Origin: an uncultured Halomicronema sp.
Lineage (GTDB): Bacteria > Cyanobacteriota > Cyanobacteriia > Phormidesmidales > Phormidesmidaceae
Reading direction: 5' to 3'
DNA length: 64,000 nt
NCBI GenBank assembly: GCA_937899725.1
Contig: CALCCA010000073.1
Location: forward strand, 1 to 64,000
Shown here: positions 15,978-24,089 of the stretch, piece by piece
Numbering within the stretch: the first letter of the stretch is position 1
How the letters are laid out: each line of letters opens with the position of its first letter
Notes under the pieces: generated by a model
Seen by the model: the letters and a program-made list of their open reading frames with translations, nothing else
What the model was told of the DNA's origin: nothing
Database searches by the model: none
Program-made: the position numbers and the translations under genes

Positions 15978-17942
15978 ATGCCCTCTATCTGGCAACTGTT
16001 CTGGCAAATGATTTGCTATGCCCAACGCCTCTACTGGGTCGATACCCTGCTGTGGCTGTTGATTCTGGGGCTGCCCGCAGTGCCGGGGTTGCTGATTCAT
16101 GAATTTTTTAACAGCCTCACAGTTCCCTCGCCGGTGGCGTCACCGTGGGTATGGATTGGGCTGCTGTTGGCCACCGGCTTGGCCAGGGTTATCGCGATTT
16201 TTGTGGGACGCATTACGAAAACCCAGCATCGGTTTTTGATGAGCGGGTTGATTCGCCACAATTTGTTGTCCGAACTGTTGAAACGTCCGGGGGCAGAGTT
16301 AGCCACTGGGGGAGCTAACGGGCAAACTTCATCACCGGGTGAAATCCTCAGCTACTTTCGGGATGATGCCTTCCAAATTGAGGATGTGGTGGTGGGCACC
16401 AACGAAATTCTGGCCGCTGGGGTGTTTGCGATCGCGTCGATGGCCCTGCTCCTTAGCGTGAATGCCACCCTGACGCTATTGGTGTTTCTGCCGCTATGTG
16501 CGATAGCTATCCTCGTTCACCAGGCCGAACACCGCCTCAAACGCTATCGCCGCGATAGTCGTCAGGCCACGCAAAAGGTCACCGGTCTGATTAGCGAAAT
16601 GTTCACTGCTTGCCAAGCCGTCAAGGTCGCTGGGGCCGAGGTTCAGATGTTGGCCGAATTGAGGAGGAGGTGCGATCGCCGTCGCCAAAAGATGGTGCGT
16701 GACCAAGTCTTTAGCGCCCTCCTCGACTCTGGTTTTGAAAACATGGTCAGCTTGGGCACTGGCCTGATTTTGCTCGTTATCGCCCACAGCCTCAACACTC
16801 AGACAACGTTCACCGTTGGCGACTTTGCCCTATTCATTTACTACCTGACCTTCGTCACCTATTTTCTTGGCTTCTTAGGTAGCTTTGTCGCCATCACCAA
16901 GCAAAGTGAAGTGTCGTTTGAGCGCATGGCTGGACTTGTCGGAGAGTGGGAGAGCGAGAGTGCAGGAGACCCTAACCCACCTACCCATCCACCCACTTCC
17001 TCATCCACCGTTCGGCTGGCTTCGACGATGAGCTCAGCCGAATCGAGTGCTCACGCCGAAGCCCATCCACCCATCCACCCTCTCACATACCCCCATCCCC
17101 TCCATCTCAAACCCGTTCTCGGCACTCAATCCCCATTGCCGCCACTGCCACCCTTAGTTCGGGCTGAACCGCTACAGACATTGCGGGTAGACAGTTTGAC
17201 TTACCAATATCCTGGCAGTCAGAACGGCATCACTGATATTAGTTTGACGCTTCAGCGCGGTAGCCTAACCGTCATTACCGGGCCAGTCGGTGCGGGTAAA
17301 ACTACCCTGCTGCGAGTGCTTTTGGGATTGCTGCCTAAGCAAGCCGGGCGGCTGTATTGGAATGAGCAGGAAATCGCCGCGCCGGGTAATTTTCTCGTGC
17401 CCCCTCAGGCGGCTTATACGCCTCAGATTCCGCAGTTGTTTAGCACCTCACTGCGGGACAATTTACTACTCGGGATAGACGTAGAAACCCCCGAAAAATT
17501 GCAAGCAGCGATCGCCACCGCCGTCTTTGAGCAAGATATCGCTGCCATGCCCGATGGCCTTGAAACCATTGTTGGCACCCGAGGATTTCGGCTTTCGGGC
17601 GGCCAAAAGCAACGGACTGCCGCCGCCCGCATGCTGCTCCGTCAGCCTGAACTCTTGGTCTTTGATGATCTTTCCAGCGCATTAGATGTTGAGACCGAAC
17701 ACCGTTTATGGCAGCGGTTATTTGATATGAGAAGGGAAGACCCGCCCATCCGCCCAGATGCAGCAATCATCCATCCCCCCATCTCCCCATCCTCCCATTC
17801 CCCTACCTGCCTGGTAGTCTCCCACCGGCCTGATGTCTTAGCACGCGCTGATCAGGTGATTTTGTTGGAAGCTGGAAAGATAAAATTCTTAGGTGATTAC
17901 TTGGCGTTTCAGCAACGATTTTTCGACCGCAACGGCGATTGA
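15978..17942 (+). CDS. ABC half-transporter (exporter fold), second of two
   Basis: 654 residues: six-helix membrane domain (about 20-310) plus ATPase. Walker A GPVGAGKTT, signature LSGGQKQR and the switch His in VVSHRPDVL are intact, but Walker B reads LLVFDDLSS, with D564 where the catalytic Glu should be. That defect is typical of one partner in heterodimeric ABC exporters, and the partner at 3245 has the Glu. Two low-complexity inserts of translated repeat DNA lie at about residues 328-395 and 586-612. No clear ribosome site is seen before ATG 15978. Operator D and the shared regulon argue that the two half-transporters act together on a siderophore. Confidence 0.85.
   Translation: MPSIWQLFWQMICYAQRLYWVDTLLWLLILGLPAVPGLLIHEFFNSLTVPSPVASPWVWIGLLLATGLARVIAIFVGRITKTQHRFLMSGLIRHNLLSELLKRPGAELATGGANGQTSSPGEILSYFRDDAFQIEDVVVGTNEILAAGVFAIASMALLLSVNATLTLLVFLPLCAIAILVHQAEHRLKRYRRDSRQATQKVTGLISEMFTACQAVKVAGAEVQMLAELRRRCDRRRQKMVRDQVFSALLDSGFENMVSLGTGLILLVIAHSLNTQTTFTVGDFALFIYYLTFVTYFLGFLGSFVAITKQSEVSFERMAGLVGEWESESAGDPNPPTHPPTSSSTVRLASTMSSAESSAHAEAHPPIHPLTYPHPLHLKPVLGTQSPLPPLPPLVRAEPLQTLRVDSLTYQYPGSQNGITDISLTLQRGSLTVITGPVGAGKTTLLRVLLGLLPKQAGRLYWNEQEIAAPGNFLVPPQAAYTPQIPQLFSTSLRDNLLLGIDVETPEKLQAAIATAVFEQDIAAMPDGLETIVGTRGFRLSGGQKQRTAAARMLLRQPELLVFDDLSSALDVETEHRLWQRLFDMRREDPPIRPDAAIIHPPISPSSHSPTCLVVSHRPDVLARADQVILLEAGKIKFLGDYLAFQQRFFDRNGD
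16965..17160 (+). repeat. Repeat DNA with hairpin, in frame inside second ABC gene
   Basis: CCCACCTACCCATCCACC-type units flank a hairpin with arms TTCGGCTG (17011-17018) and CAGCCGAA (17035-17042). Both are of the kind found between cyanobacterial genes. Here they encode a Pro/His/Ser-rich loop between the membrane domain and the ATPase. Confidence 0.65.
17735..17812 (+). repeat. Second in-frame CCATC-type repeat in ABC gene
   Basis: A run of CCCATCC/CCCCATC units encodes a Pro/Ser-rich loop between the D-loop region and the switch His strand of the ATPase, a position that is short in ordinary ABC proteins. Confidence 0.6.
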
Positions 17943-18175
17943 TGCTTCACAATGCTTCTGCCTTTTGCATAGTCTGAAATTCAACACCAGAGTGAAATAT
18001 CGTCGCAATGCAAATTCTGCTTATCCCCTATATCGCTAGCCGCAGTTACGTTTGGACACTTTCAATCGCCAGATTGCTGGCGGCAAGGCTCTTCCCTGCA
18101 CCTTTCACCCCTCTGCTATACCTGAACCCCTCAACCCAGGAGTTCGGGGACAGTTCGGGGAAATAATGGCGTAGG

Positions 18176-18793
18176 CTATGGCGCCTCAGCGATCGCCGCC
18201 AGACCATAGACGCTTTCCCAGGCGGTGACAGTGCCTGTGCCGATCTCACTGTCGATGGTTTCGCCACTTTCGCTGACCAGACGAATGCTGATGATCGCGT
18301 CGGGGGCGTTTTGCAGGGCCATGGCTAAATCATCCTCGACGAAAAACGTGCTGCCCTGCCCAGCTAGCTGAAAGACGTCGTCCTCGATTTTGATAAACAG
18401 TTGCGTGATGTTTCTGGCATTGCTGAATTCTGAGCAGCTACGAGCCGGAATCACGCCGGAAGGTTGGCTCAAGCAGTCGCGATCGCGAACGATCGACAAC
18501 ACCCGAATAAAGTCTTGCGTCCACAGGCTCTGCACTTCAACATGAACGTCCGTATTGAGAATGCGATCAGAAAAGGAATGTCGATCAAAGACGCCGACAA
18601 AGCTGCCCTCAAACGGATCGTTGATTTGCACCGTTTCTGACCAAGGCAGATCGGGATTGGTGCCTAAGGCCACGGACTCGACAATCATCATGTCACCAGC
18701 CGCATCCTCTGCATCAGGGCTAGCGATCGCCGGCAGGCTACCCAGCGAGATGCCCAGTACGGTGCTAAGACAGAATGTCAGTGGTCTCAACAT
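18176..18793 (-). CDS. Secreted protein of unknown function
   Basis: About 205 residues. The frame is open further upstream, but ATG 18793 has GAGG at good spacing and opens directly on a Sec signal peptide (MLRPLTFCLSTVLGISLGSL, cleavage near AIAS). The rest is a soluble acidic domain with two cysteines near its middle, and I recognise no family. It stands alone, reverse to its neighbours, with AT-rich sequence containing TTGAGAA upstream. Probably periplasmic or cell-surface. Confidence 0.7.
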   Translation of the reverse strand: MLRPLTFCLSTVLGISLGSLPAIASPDAEDAAGDMMIVESVALGTNPDLPWSETVQINDPFEGSFVGVFDRHSFSDRILNTDVHVEVQSLWTQDFIRVLSIVRDRDCLSQPSGVIPARSCSEFSNARNITQLFIKIEDDVFQLAGQGSTFFVEDDLAMALQNAPDAIISIRLVSESGETIDSEIGTGTVTAWESVYGLAAIAEAP

Positions 18794-18891
18794 GGCTGAC
18801 CTCAACTTTATTGAGAATTTTTCTTGACAGTAGCACAATAGAAAGTATTGATGATTGCCCGGCATTTGGCCTAGATTCATGACCGTGAACC

Positions 18892-19341
18892 ATGGAGAAC
18901 ACCCTCACCTATTTGCCCGTTGTCGAGACTGATCGCGATCGCCTGTTTGACTTGCACAAGGTCTCGCTAGGCCCCGATGTCGAGAAGCTATTCGGCTGGG
19001 AAGATGATCGGCAAAGACGATTATTCAACCAGCAATTCACTTCTAAGAACTGTTATTGGATATGCACTAATCAATTTCGCTTGGGTGTGGTGAGCTATCA
19101 GATTTACCCTGATCATTGATATCTAGAAAGAATTGCAATTTATCCGGGGTTGCAAAGGCAAGGCTACGGCTCTCAAGTGATTGGCGACATCATTGCTCAG
19201 GCTGATGAAAAAGGCCTCCCAGTCGAGCTACAAGTTGTCAAAATCAACCCGGCGATCGCCCTCTATGAACGTCTAGGGTTTGCTTAAATCGGCGAAACGG
19301 ACTTTCACATTCAACTGCGGCGATCGCCCAAAAGCCCGTAG
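18892..19341 (+). pseudogene. GNAT acetyltransferase broken by two stops
   Basis: Starting at ATG 18892 the frame reads as a GNAT N-acetyltransferase, but TGA at 19117-19119 interrupts it just before the core motif. Reading through gives YLERIAIYPGLQRQGYGSQ, the acetyl-CoA binding motif A, then NPAIALYERLGFA, a second stop TAA at 19285-19287, and the final strand before TAG 19339. Both stops lie in the same frame with no indel, so the gene decayed recently by point mutation, or the assembled bases need checking. Confidence 0.8.
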
Positions 19342-19360
19342 GAATTAAGGTGTTTGAGAC

Positions 19361-20011
19361 ATGAAAATCTTGCTCACGGGGTTTGAACCCAATGACGATG
19401 GTTTGAATGCATCCGAAATTGTGGTGCGATCGCTCAATGATGATCTGCCAACCCTGCTGCGCAAATATCATCACGATATTCATTGCAAAATCATGCCGGG
19501 GGATACTTATGCGCTCAGTCAAGTGGTGGATGAAACCTTGAGTCAAGATTCTCCTGATATCTATTTAGGCATTGGGCAAGCGCGAGGTTATAACCGCATT
19601 GCGCTGGAGCGGATGGCCAAAAACCTCCGGTATTTTGTGACCCCTGATCGGGCAGGCAATACCCCGAAGGGCGAACCTATTGTCCCCAATGCGCCGCTGG
19701 CTTATTTGAGTTCTCTGCCAGTCCAGAGTGGCCTCGTCTCACGGCTAGAACAACACCTGATTCCCGCCCGAATTGCGAACGACTGTGGCACGCATTTATG
19801 TAATCAAGTTTTCTATCAAGTGCTGCACTGGAGTGCTCTGCAGCGACCAGAGATGCGAGTGGGGTTTGTGCATATCCCCATCCTGCCGGAGCAGGTGATT
19901 CAACAATGGCCCGACTCGCCCTTTATGCCTTTAGAGATGACGCGAACGGCGATCGCCCTGATTCTCGATCACCACATCAGCAACGACCGCTCAACGACTG
20001 CACTCGATTAA
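19361..20011 (+). CDS. pcp: Pyroglutamyl-peptidase I
   Basis: 216 residues, a cytosolic cysteine peptidase of family C15 that removes N-terminal pyroglutamate from peptides. The family's triad can be placed: Glu in ALERMAKN (E83), Cys in THLCNQVFY (C147), His in VGFVHIPILPEQ (H171). MKILLTGFEP is the usual first strand. Length is normal. ATG 19361 is the only sensible start. It lies 20 bp after the broken acetyltransferase and convergent with coaT. Confidence 0.92.
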   Translation: MKILLTGFEPNDDGLNASEIVVRSLNDDLPTLLRKYHHDIHCKIMPGDTYALSQVVDETLSQDSPDIYLGIGQARGYNRIALERMAKNLRYFVTPDRAGNTPKGEPIVPNAPLAYLSSLPVQSGLVSRLEQHLIPARIANDCGTHLCNQVFYQVLHWSALQRPEMRVGFVHIPILPEQVIQQWPDSPFMPLEMTRTAIALILDHHISNDRSTTALD

Positions 20012-20034
20012 GGCTACAAGTCTGCGGACATGAG

Positions 20035-22029
20035 TCATCCTCGCAGCAACCTTAACCCGTTCAAGGTGACTAACAGTGTTGAACCTTCATGACCCAACAC
20101 CCCGGCGGGCAGCGTCAGTTCACCCAGAAAGTTAGCGATCATCAGCAGGATGATGGAGGTCAGGGCGATCGCGATATTTTGGCGAATGATCCGCCGAGAG
20201 CGCTGGCCAATGCGAATCGCCTGCTCTAGTTTTTCTAAGCGATCTCCCATCAGCACAATGTCCGCAGTTTCTAAGGCCACATCGCTGCCCGCGCCGCCCA
20301 TGGCAATACCCACGGCAGCTTGGGCCAGAGCGGGGGCGTCATTAATGCCATCGCCGACCATGGCGACGGTGCGATACTGCTGTTGCAGGTGTTGAATGAC
20401 GCTTACCTTGTCTTCGGGTAGGAGGTTGGCGCAGACCCGATCAACCCCGACGGTTTGGGCGACGGTTTGGGCGGTGGCATCGTTGTCGCCGGTGAGCATG
20501 ACGGTAGTGGTGATGCCCAAGGGACGGAGGGTTTTGAGTAAAGGGGCAGCCGTTGAGCGTACTTGATCCGCCACGGCCAGCAGCCCCAAAACCTGTTGGT
20601 GCTGGCTCACCCAAATCACGGTTTTGCCCGCCTGTTCGAGCTGCTGACTTGTCTGGAGGAGCGTGGATGGGAGGGGCGGCGGCAGGGGAGTTTCTGGGCG
20701 GGAGGCTCCAGCGGGAGAAACCCCAACCGCCACGGCTGGCTCCGCCATCACGAACGTCGGTTTCCCCAAGCGCACGGGTACCCTGTCCAGCATTCCGGCG
20801 ATGCCCTGACCAACTGCCGCCTGCACCGACTGCAGCGGCAGCAGAGAGAGGTTCTGGCGTTGTGCCGCTTGCACCACGGCCTTGGCGATGGGATGTTCGG
20901 AGTAGCTTTCTAAAGAAGCGGCGATCTGAAGGAGCTGGTCGGGCTCCACGCTAGGAGCCGGAATCAAGTCACTCACCTGAAGGAGGCCGGTGGTCAGGGT
21001 GCCGGTTTTATCGAAGGCGATCGCCTGCACCTGCCCCATGGTTTCTAACTGCGCCCCATCTTTGAACAAGATGCCCTGGCGCGCGCCGCGAGCAATGCCC
21101 GCCAGCAGCGTCGGCATGATCGCCGCCATCAAGGCACAGGGAGAGGCCACCACGAGGAACACCAGCATCCGGTAAAGGGTGGTTTCCCAACTCCACTGCC
21201 ACAGCAGCGGCGGCAGGAAGGCCAGCAACAGCGCCACCCCGACGATGATTTTGGCGTAACCGCGCTCAAAGGTTTCTAAAAACTGCTGGGAAGGTGGGGC
21301 GGTGCTTTGGGCTTGCTCCACCAGGCGAATCACCCGCTGAATCAGGCTGCTCTCGGGGGGCTTGTGGAGTTCGACGGTCAATGCGCCAGTGCCGTTGATG
21401 CTGCCCGCAAATACCTCATCACCGATCGCCTTCTCCACCGGAATCGACTCCCCCGTAATCGGCGCTTGATTCACGGTGCTGTGTCCTGACTGGATCAGGC
21501 CATCGGTGGGAATCAGCTCCCCCGGCTTAATCAAGATGCGATCGCCCACCTGTAACTGAGACGTGGGCACTATGCGCTCTGAGCTCTGGGTAATGATTCT
21601 GGCGGTATCTGGGGTCAACTGCATCAAACTGCGAATGTTGCGCTCTGTGCGCTGCATGGCAATACTTTCCAGTGCCCCACTGGTGGCAAAAATCAAGATC
21701 AGCACCGCGCCATCCACCAGCAGGTAATATTGCTGCTGCCACAGACCCAGAATGGCCGCCCCCAACGCTGCCACAATCATCAGCAGATCCACGTCCAGCT
21801 CCCGCTCTTGCCAGAGCGTCGTCAAGCCTTCGCGGGCACTGTCAAACCCGCCAATCACATAAGCCGCTAACAACACCCAGATGCCTACGCCAACCCAATT
21901 GCCGCCCAGAGCGAGCCAGCCCAGCAGCGTTAGCAAGCCACAGGTAGCCGCCGAGATCGCTTCAGGAAAGGTGGGCAACCAGCGCCACCAGGGTTGTTGA
22001 GTTTGGGGAGCTAGACCGGAAGTCACCAT
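20035..22029 (-). CDS. coaT: Cobalt-exporting P1B-type ATPase
   Basis: 664 residues. P-type ATPase motifs: TGES in the actuator domain, phosphorylation site DKTGTLTTG, and GDGINDAPALAQA in the hinge. The membrane metal site has SPCAL in the sixth helix and HEGST near the C-terminus, the combination of the P1B-4 subgroup that exports cobalt. There is no N-terminal Cys-x-x-Cys metal domain, also typical of that group. Divergent coaR and a MerR promoter directly upstream match the Synechocystis coaR-coaT pair, so the name is well supported. Role: pumps excess Co(II) out of the cytoplasm. Confidence 0.9.
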   Translation of the reverse strand: MVTSGLAPQTQQPWWRWLPTFPEAISAATCGLLTLLGWLALGGNWVGVGIWVLLAAYVIGGFDSAREGLTTLWQERELDVDLLMIVAALGAAILGLWQQQYYLLVDGAVLILIFATSGALESIAMQRTERNIRSLMQLTPDTARIITQSSERIVPTSQLQVGDRILIKPGELIPTDGLIQSGHSTVNQAPITGESIPVEKAIGDEVFAGSINGTGALTVELHKPPESSLIQRVIRLVEQAQSTAPPSQQFLETFERGYAKIIVGVALLLAFLPPLLWQWSWETTLYRMLVFLVVASPCALMAAIMPTLLAGIARGARQGILFKDGAQLETMGQVQAIAFDKTGTLTTGLLQVSDLIPAPSVEPDQLLQIAASLESYSEHPIAKAVVQAAQRQNLSLLPLQSVQAAVGQGIAGMLDRVPVRLGKPTFVMAEPAVAVGVSPAGASRPETPLPPPLPSTLLQTSQQLEQAGKTVIWVSQHQQVLGLLAVADQVRSTAAPLLKTLRPLGITTTVMLTGDNDATAQTVAQTVGVDRVCANLLPEDKVSVIQHLQQQYRTVAMVGDGINDAPALAQAAVGIAMGGAGSDVALETADIVLMGDRLEKLEQAIRIGQRSRRIIRQNIAIALTSIILLMIANFLGELTLPAGVLGHEGSTLLVTLNGLRLLRG

Positions 22030-22062
22030 GCCGTTTTCAGTCTCTGGGTCACGTCATGATCG

Positions 22063-22094
22063 AGGATAAACCTTGACATTGATGTTAAGGTCAA
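22063..22094 (-). promoter_or_regulatory. MerR-type coaT promoter with CoaR operator
   Basis: On the reverse strand, -35 TTGACC (22094-22089) and -10 TATCCT (22068-22063) are 20 bp apart, the stretched spacing of MerR-activated promoters. The spacer carries the inverted repeat ACCTTGAC-N6-GTTAAGGT (22070-22091). The untranslated leader of coaT would be about 27 nt. Confidence 0.85.
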
Positions 22095-22098
22095 GCCT

Positions 22099-23199
22099 AT
22101 GCTGACCATAAAACAACTCACCCAAGCCGTCGGCCAGGGCATCACGCCTCGGATGGTGCGGCACTATCACCAAATCGACCTGCTGCCGCCGCCGGAGCGT
22201 TCCACCAGCAACTATCGGCTTTACAGCGAGGCGGATATCCAGCGTTTGCAGCGCATTGTGGCCCTGAAACAGCAGGGGTTTCAGCTAACCCATATCAAGC
22301 ACATGCTGTCTGACTCAGCCGCATCGCAAGGCCCGGAGGCGCTACTGCCGCAGTTTCAGCAGCAGTATCAAACTGTGTTGCAGCAGTTGATTAAATTGCG
22401 GCAAACGGCCATGGCGCTGGAGGGTTTGTTGGGGCGCGATCGCGGCTGTCAGTCTACGCAGGCGGCGGCGATCGCCCAGCTCCGGCTGTTAGCCACGGAA
22501 ACCCAAGCCGCCCAATCCATCAGTGAAGCCCTCTGGGCACAGTTGGATGCCACCACCGCCGACCATCCCGAAAATTTCTCAGAGGCGCTCCAACGCTTGC
22601 TACCCGATTTGTCTCAGCGACCCGAAATTGAGGTGGATGTTTTGTCTCACCTGGTGCTTGCCTGCGGGGATGTGAGCTTGGCCGCGTTTGTGAAATTTAG
22701 CCGAGATGCCATCAAAGCCGCCCGTGAATCCTTGCAGGCAGGCTGCACCGTCGTCAGCGACGTGCCTGCCGTGACCAATACGCTTGATCAAACCCGGTTA
22801 GCCCATCTCGGCTGTCAGTGGACGACCCTGATCGACAATCCCCATGTCAACGATGCGGCTGAGGCTGAGCACACCTTTTGGCAGTCAACCGACTGGTCAG
22901 CCCGGCTGATGCCGTTGATTGACGGCAATATCTGGGTGGTCGGCTATGCCCCGTCGGTCTTGATGAAGCTGTGTGAGGCGATCGCCCAGCACCGCTATCG
23001 CCCCGCTCTAATCATTGGCTTGCCGATTGGCTTTAGCCATGCCCCAGCAGCGAAGCGCCAACTCATGCAGCTTGATATTCCTTACATCACTGTAGAAGGC
23101 ACCCTGGGCGGTGGACTCCTGGCCGCCGTGGTCTTAAATCGACTGGCCGCTTCCCTCATCGAAAAGCCGGACTGTCATTGCTACTTGCAAGGCCAATAG
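22099..23199 (+). CDS. coaR: Cobalt-sensing MerR regulator with precorrin-isomerase-like domain
   Basis: 366 residues. Residues 1-70 are a MerR helix-turn-helix (TPRMVRHYHQIDLLPPPER), followed by the dimer helix. About 150-350 resembles precorrin-8X methylmutase (CobH/CbiC), a fusion known only from CoaR. The C-terminus carries Cys-His-Cys (C359-H360-C361 in DCHCYL), the motif needed for cobalt sensing in Synechocystis CoaR. It should bind the operator at 22070-22091 and underwind the coaT promoter when Co(II) is high. ATG 22099 lies only 8 bp from the operator, so coaR expression is likely affected by its own binding. Confidence 0.92.
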   Translation: MLTIKQLTQAVGQGITPRMVRHYHQIDLLPPPERSTSNYRLYSEADIQRLQRIVALKQQGFQLTHIKHMLSDSAASQGPEALLPQFQQQYQTVLQQLIKLRQTAMALEGLLGRDRGCQSTQAAAIAQLRLLATETQAAQSISEALWAQLDATTADHPENFSEALQRLLPDLSQRPEIEVDVLSHLVLACGDVSLAAFVKFSRDAIKAARESLQAGCTVVSDVPAVTNTLDQTRLAHLGCQWTTLIDNPHVNDAAEAEHTFWQSTDWSARLMPLIDGNIWVVGYAPSVLMKLCEAIAQHRYRPALIIGLPIGFSHAPAAKRQLMQLDIPYITVEGTLGGGLLAAVVLNRLAASLIEKPDCHCYLQGQ

Positions 23200-23225
23200 C
23201 TGCAGTAAAAACCAGTTCGGGGCTA

Positions 23226-23267
23226 GGGGGCATTAGACCTCTCGCATCAATTCTGATGCCCCCTTTT
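23226..23267 (+). terminator. Terminator after coaR
   Basis: Arms 23226-23237 (GGGGGCATTAGA) and 23252-23263 pair over 12 bp with one G-T wobble, loop 14 nt, followed by TTTT at 23264-23267, 27 bp after the coaR stop. Confidence 0.7.
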
Positions 23268-23385
23268 CCTGTCTGCCCGGAGGGCTTTAAGCCCCCAATT
23301 CGCAGGGACTTTCGAGCCTCTATCTAGAGCAAGGCAGCATCGGCAGGAACAGTTTCCCCCAAATTTTGGGGGACGGCAGGGGGCC

Positions 23386-23757
23386 TTATTTTATTCGTGC
23401 AGCTTTGGTAAAGGTCAGGCGGTTGCCAAAGGGATCATTAATCGACATATCGCGGCTGCCCCAGGGCATGTCTTCAATACCGGGTCGCGAAGACGGATAG
23501 TCTTTGCCCAGCAGCTCGGCCTGTAAGCCATCCAGATCATCCGCCTCAATTCTCATCGCGGCGCCAGGAGTGCAGTCGCCATGATGTTCTGATAAGTGGA
23601 GAACACAGTGGTCTCTGGAAACTTGGCAATACAGCGGCATACCGGGCTGAAACCGATGCTCCCAGTCCACCTGAAAGCCCAGGAAATCAACGTAAAACTC
23701 TTTGGCTTTCGCTTCGTCAAAGATCCGCAGGATCGGCGTTGTTTTGGCGAGACTCAT
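23386..23757 (-). CDS. Glyoxalase/bleomycin-resistance superfamily protein
   Basis: About 123 residues. ATG 23757 is chosen for its AGGGGG ribosome site. It has a vicinal-oxygen-chelate fold of the kind found in bleomycin-binding proteins: ILRIFDEAKAKEFYVDFLGF at the first module and DPFGNRLTF at the end of the second. LHLSEHHGD supplies the His cluster in the middle. Substrate unknown. It may be a metal-dependent lyase or dioxygenase or a drug-sequestering protein. A palindromic operator covers its promoter, so it is probably inducible, but no regulator gene is adjacent. Confidence 0.8.
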   Translation of the reverse strand: MSLAKTTPILRIFDEAKAKEFYVDFLGFQVDWEHRFQPGMPLYCQVSRDHCVLHLSEHHGDCTPGAAMRIEADDLDGLQAELLGKDYPSSRPGIEDMPWGSRDMSINDPFGNRLTFTKAARIK

Positions 23758-23780
23758 GATTCCCCCTGCCCGAGGCAAGA

Positions 23781-23810
23781 ATTATATGGTATATTTGTAC
23801 CATATTTCAA
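23781..23810 (-). promoter_or_regulatory. Promoter with palindromic operator in its spacer
   Basis: On the reverse strand -35 TTGAAA (23810-23805) and -10 TATAAT (23786-23781) are 18 bp apart. A perfect 8-bp inverted repeat with 6-bp centre, ATATGGTA-N6-TACCATAT (23784-23805), fills the spacer. A bound repressor would block polymerase directly. Confidence 0.65.
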
Positions 23811-23894
23811 GGATGTCTACTAGATGCCTGCGAATACAACCTGCGTTCGAGATCAGGGCATCAGGCACGCTGACCCGCTAGTTGAGACGAAAAT

Positions 23895-23986
23895 CCCCTC
23901 TGGAGAGGGGTGCTAAAGGCGGGGCGGGTGTCGATCCTACCGCTGAGAGGGGTTCAACTCACCCCATTAGCCCCTCCCCAGAGGGG
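23895..23986. repeat. Foldback element with long inverted arms
   Basis: The left arm 23895-23916 (CCCCTCTGGAGAGGGG then TGCTAA) pairs with the right arm 23967-23986 (TTAG then CCCCTCCCCAGAGGGG), leaving a GC-rich centre. Each arm is also partly self-complementary. It resembles dispersed cyanobacterial intergenic foldback repeats. No gene inside. Confidence 0.6.
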
Positions 23987-24089
23987 CAAGCAACGGGGTT
24001 TAGCTTAACCCGAACTAGCGTTAATACAGATTGGCTTAGCAAGCATGAATGAACCCGCGCCCGCAGATCGCTTCAGCTTTCTGCAGATG

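Noticed and set aside
3227-17942. Whole island as a siderophore biosynthesis cluster
   Set aside because: No NRPS, NIS synthetase or other biosynthetic enzyme is present; only uptake, regulation and transport genes can be supported.
20553-20954. Long plus-strand frames opposite coaT
   Set aside because: Antisense shadows of the P-type ATPase in GC-rich codons; Pro/Arg-rich and without signals.
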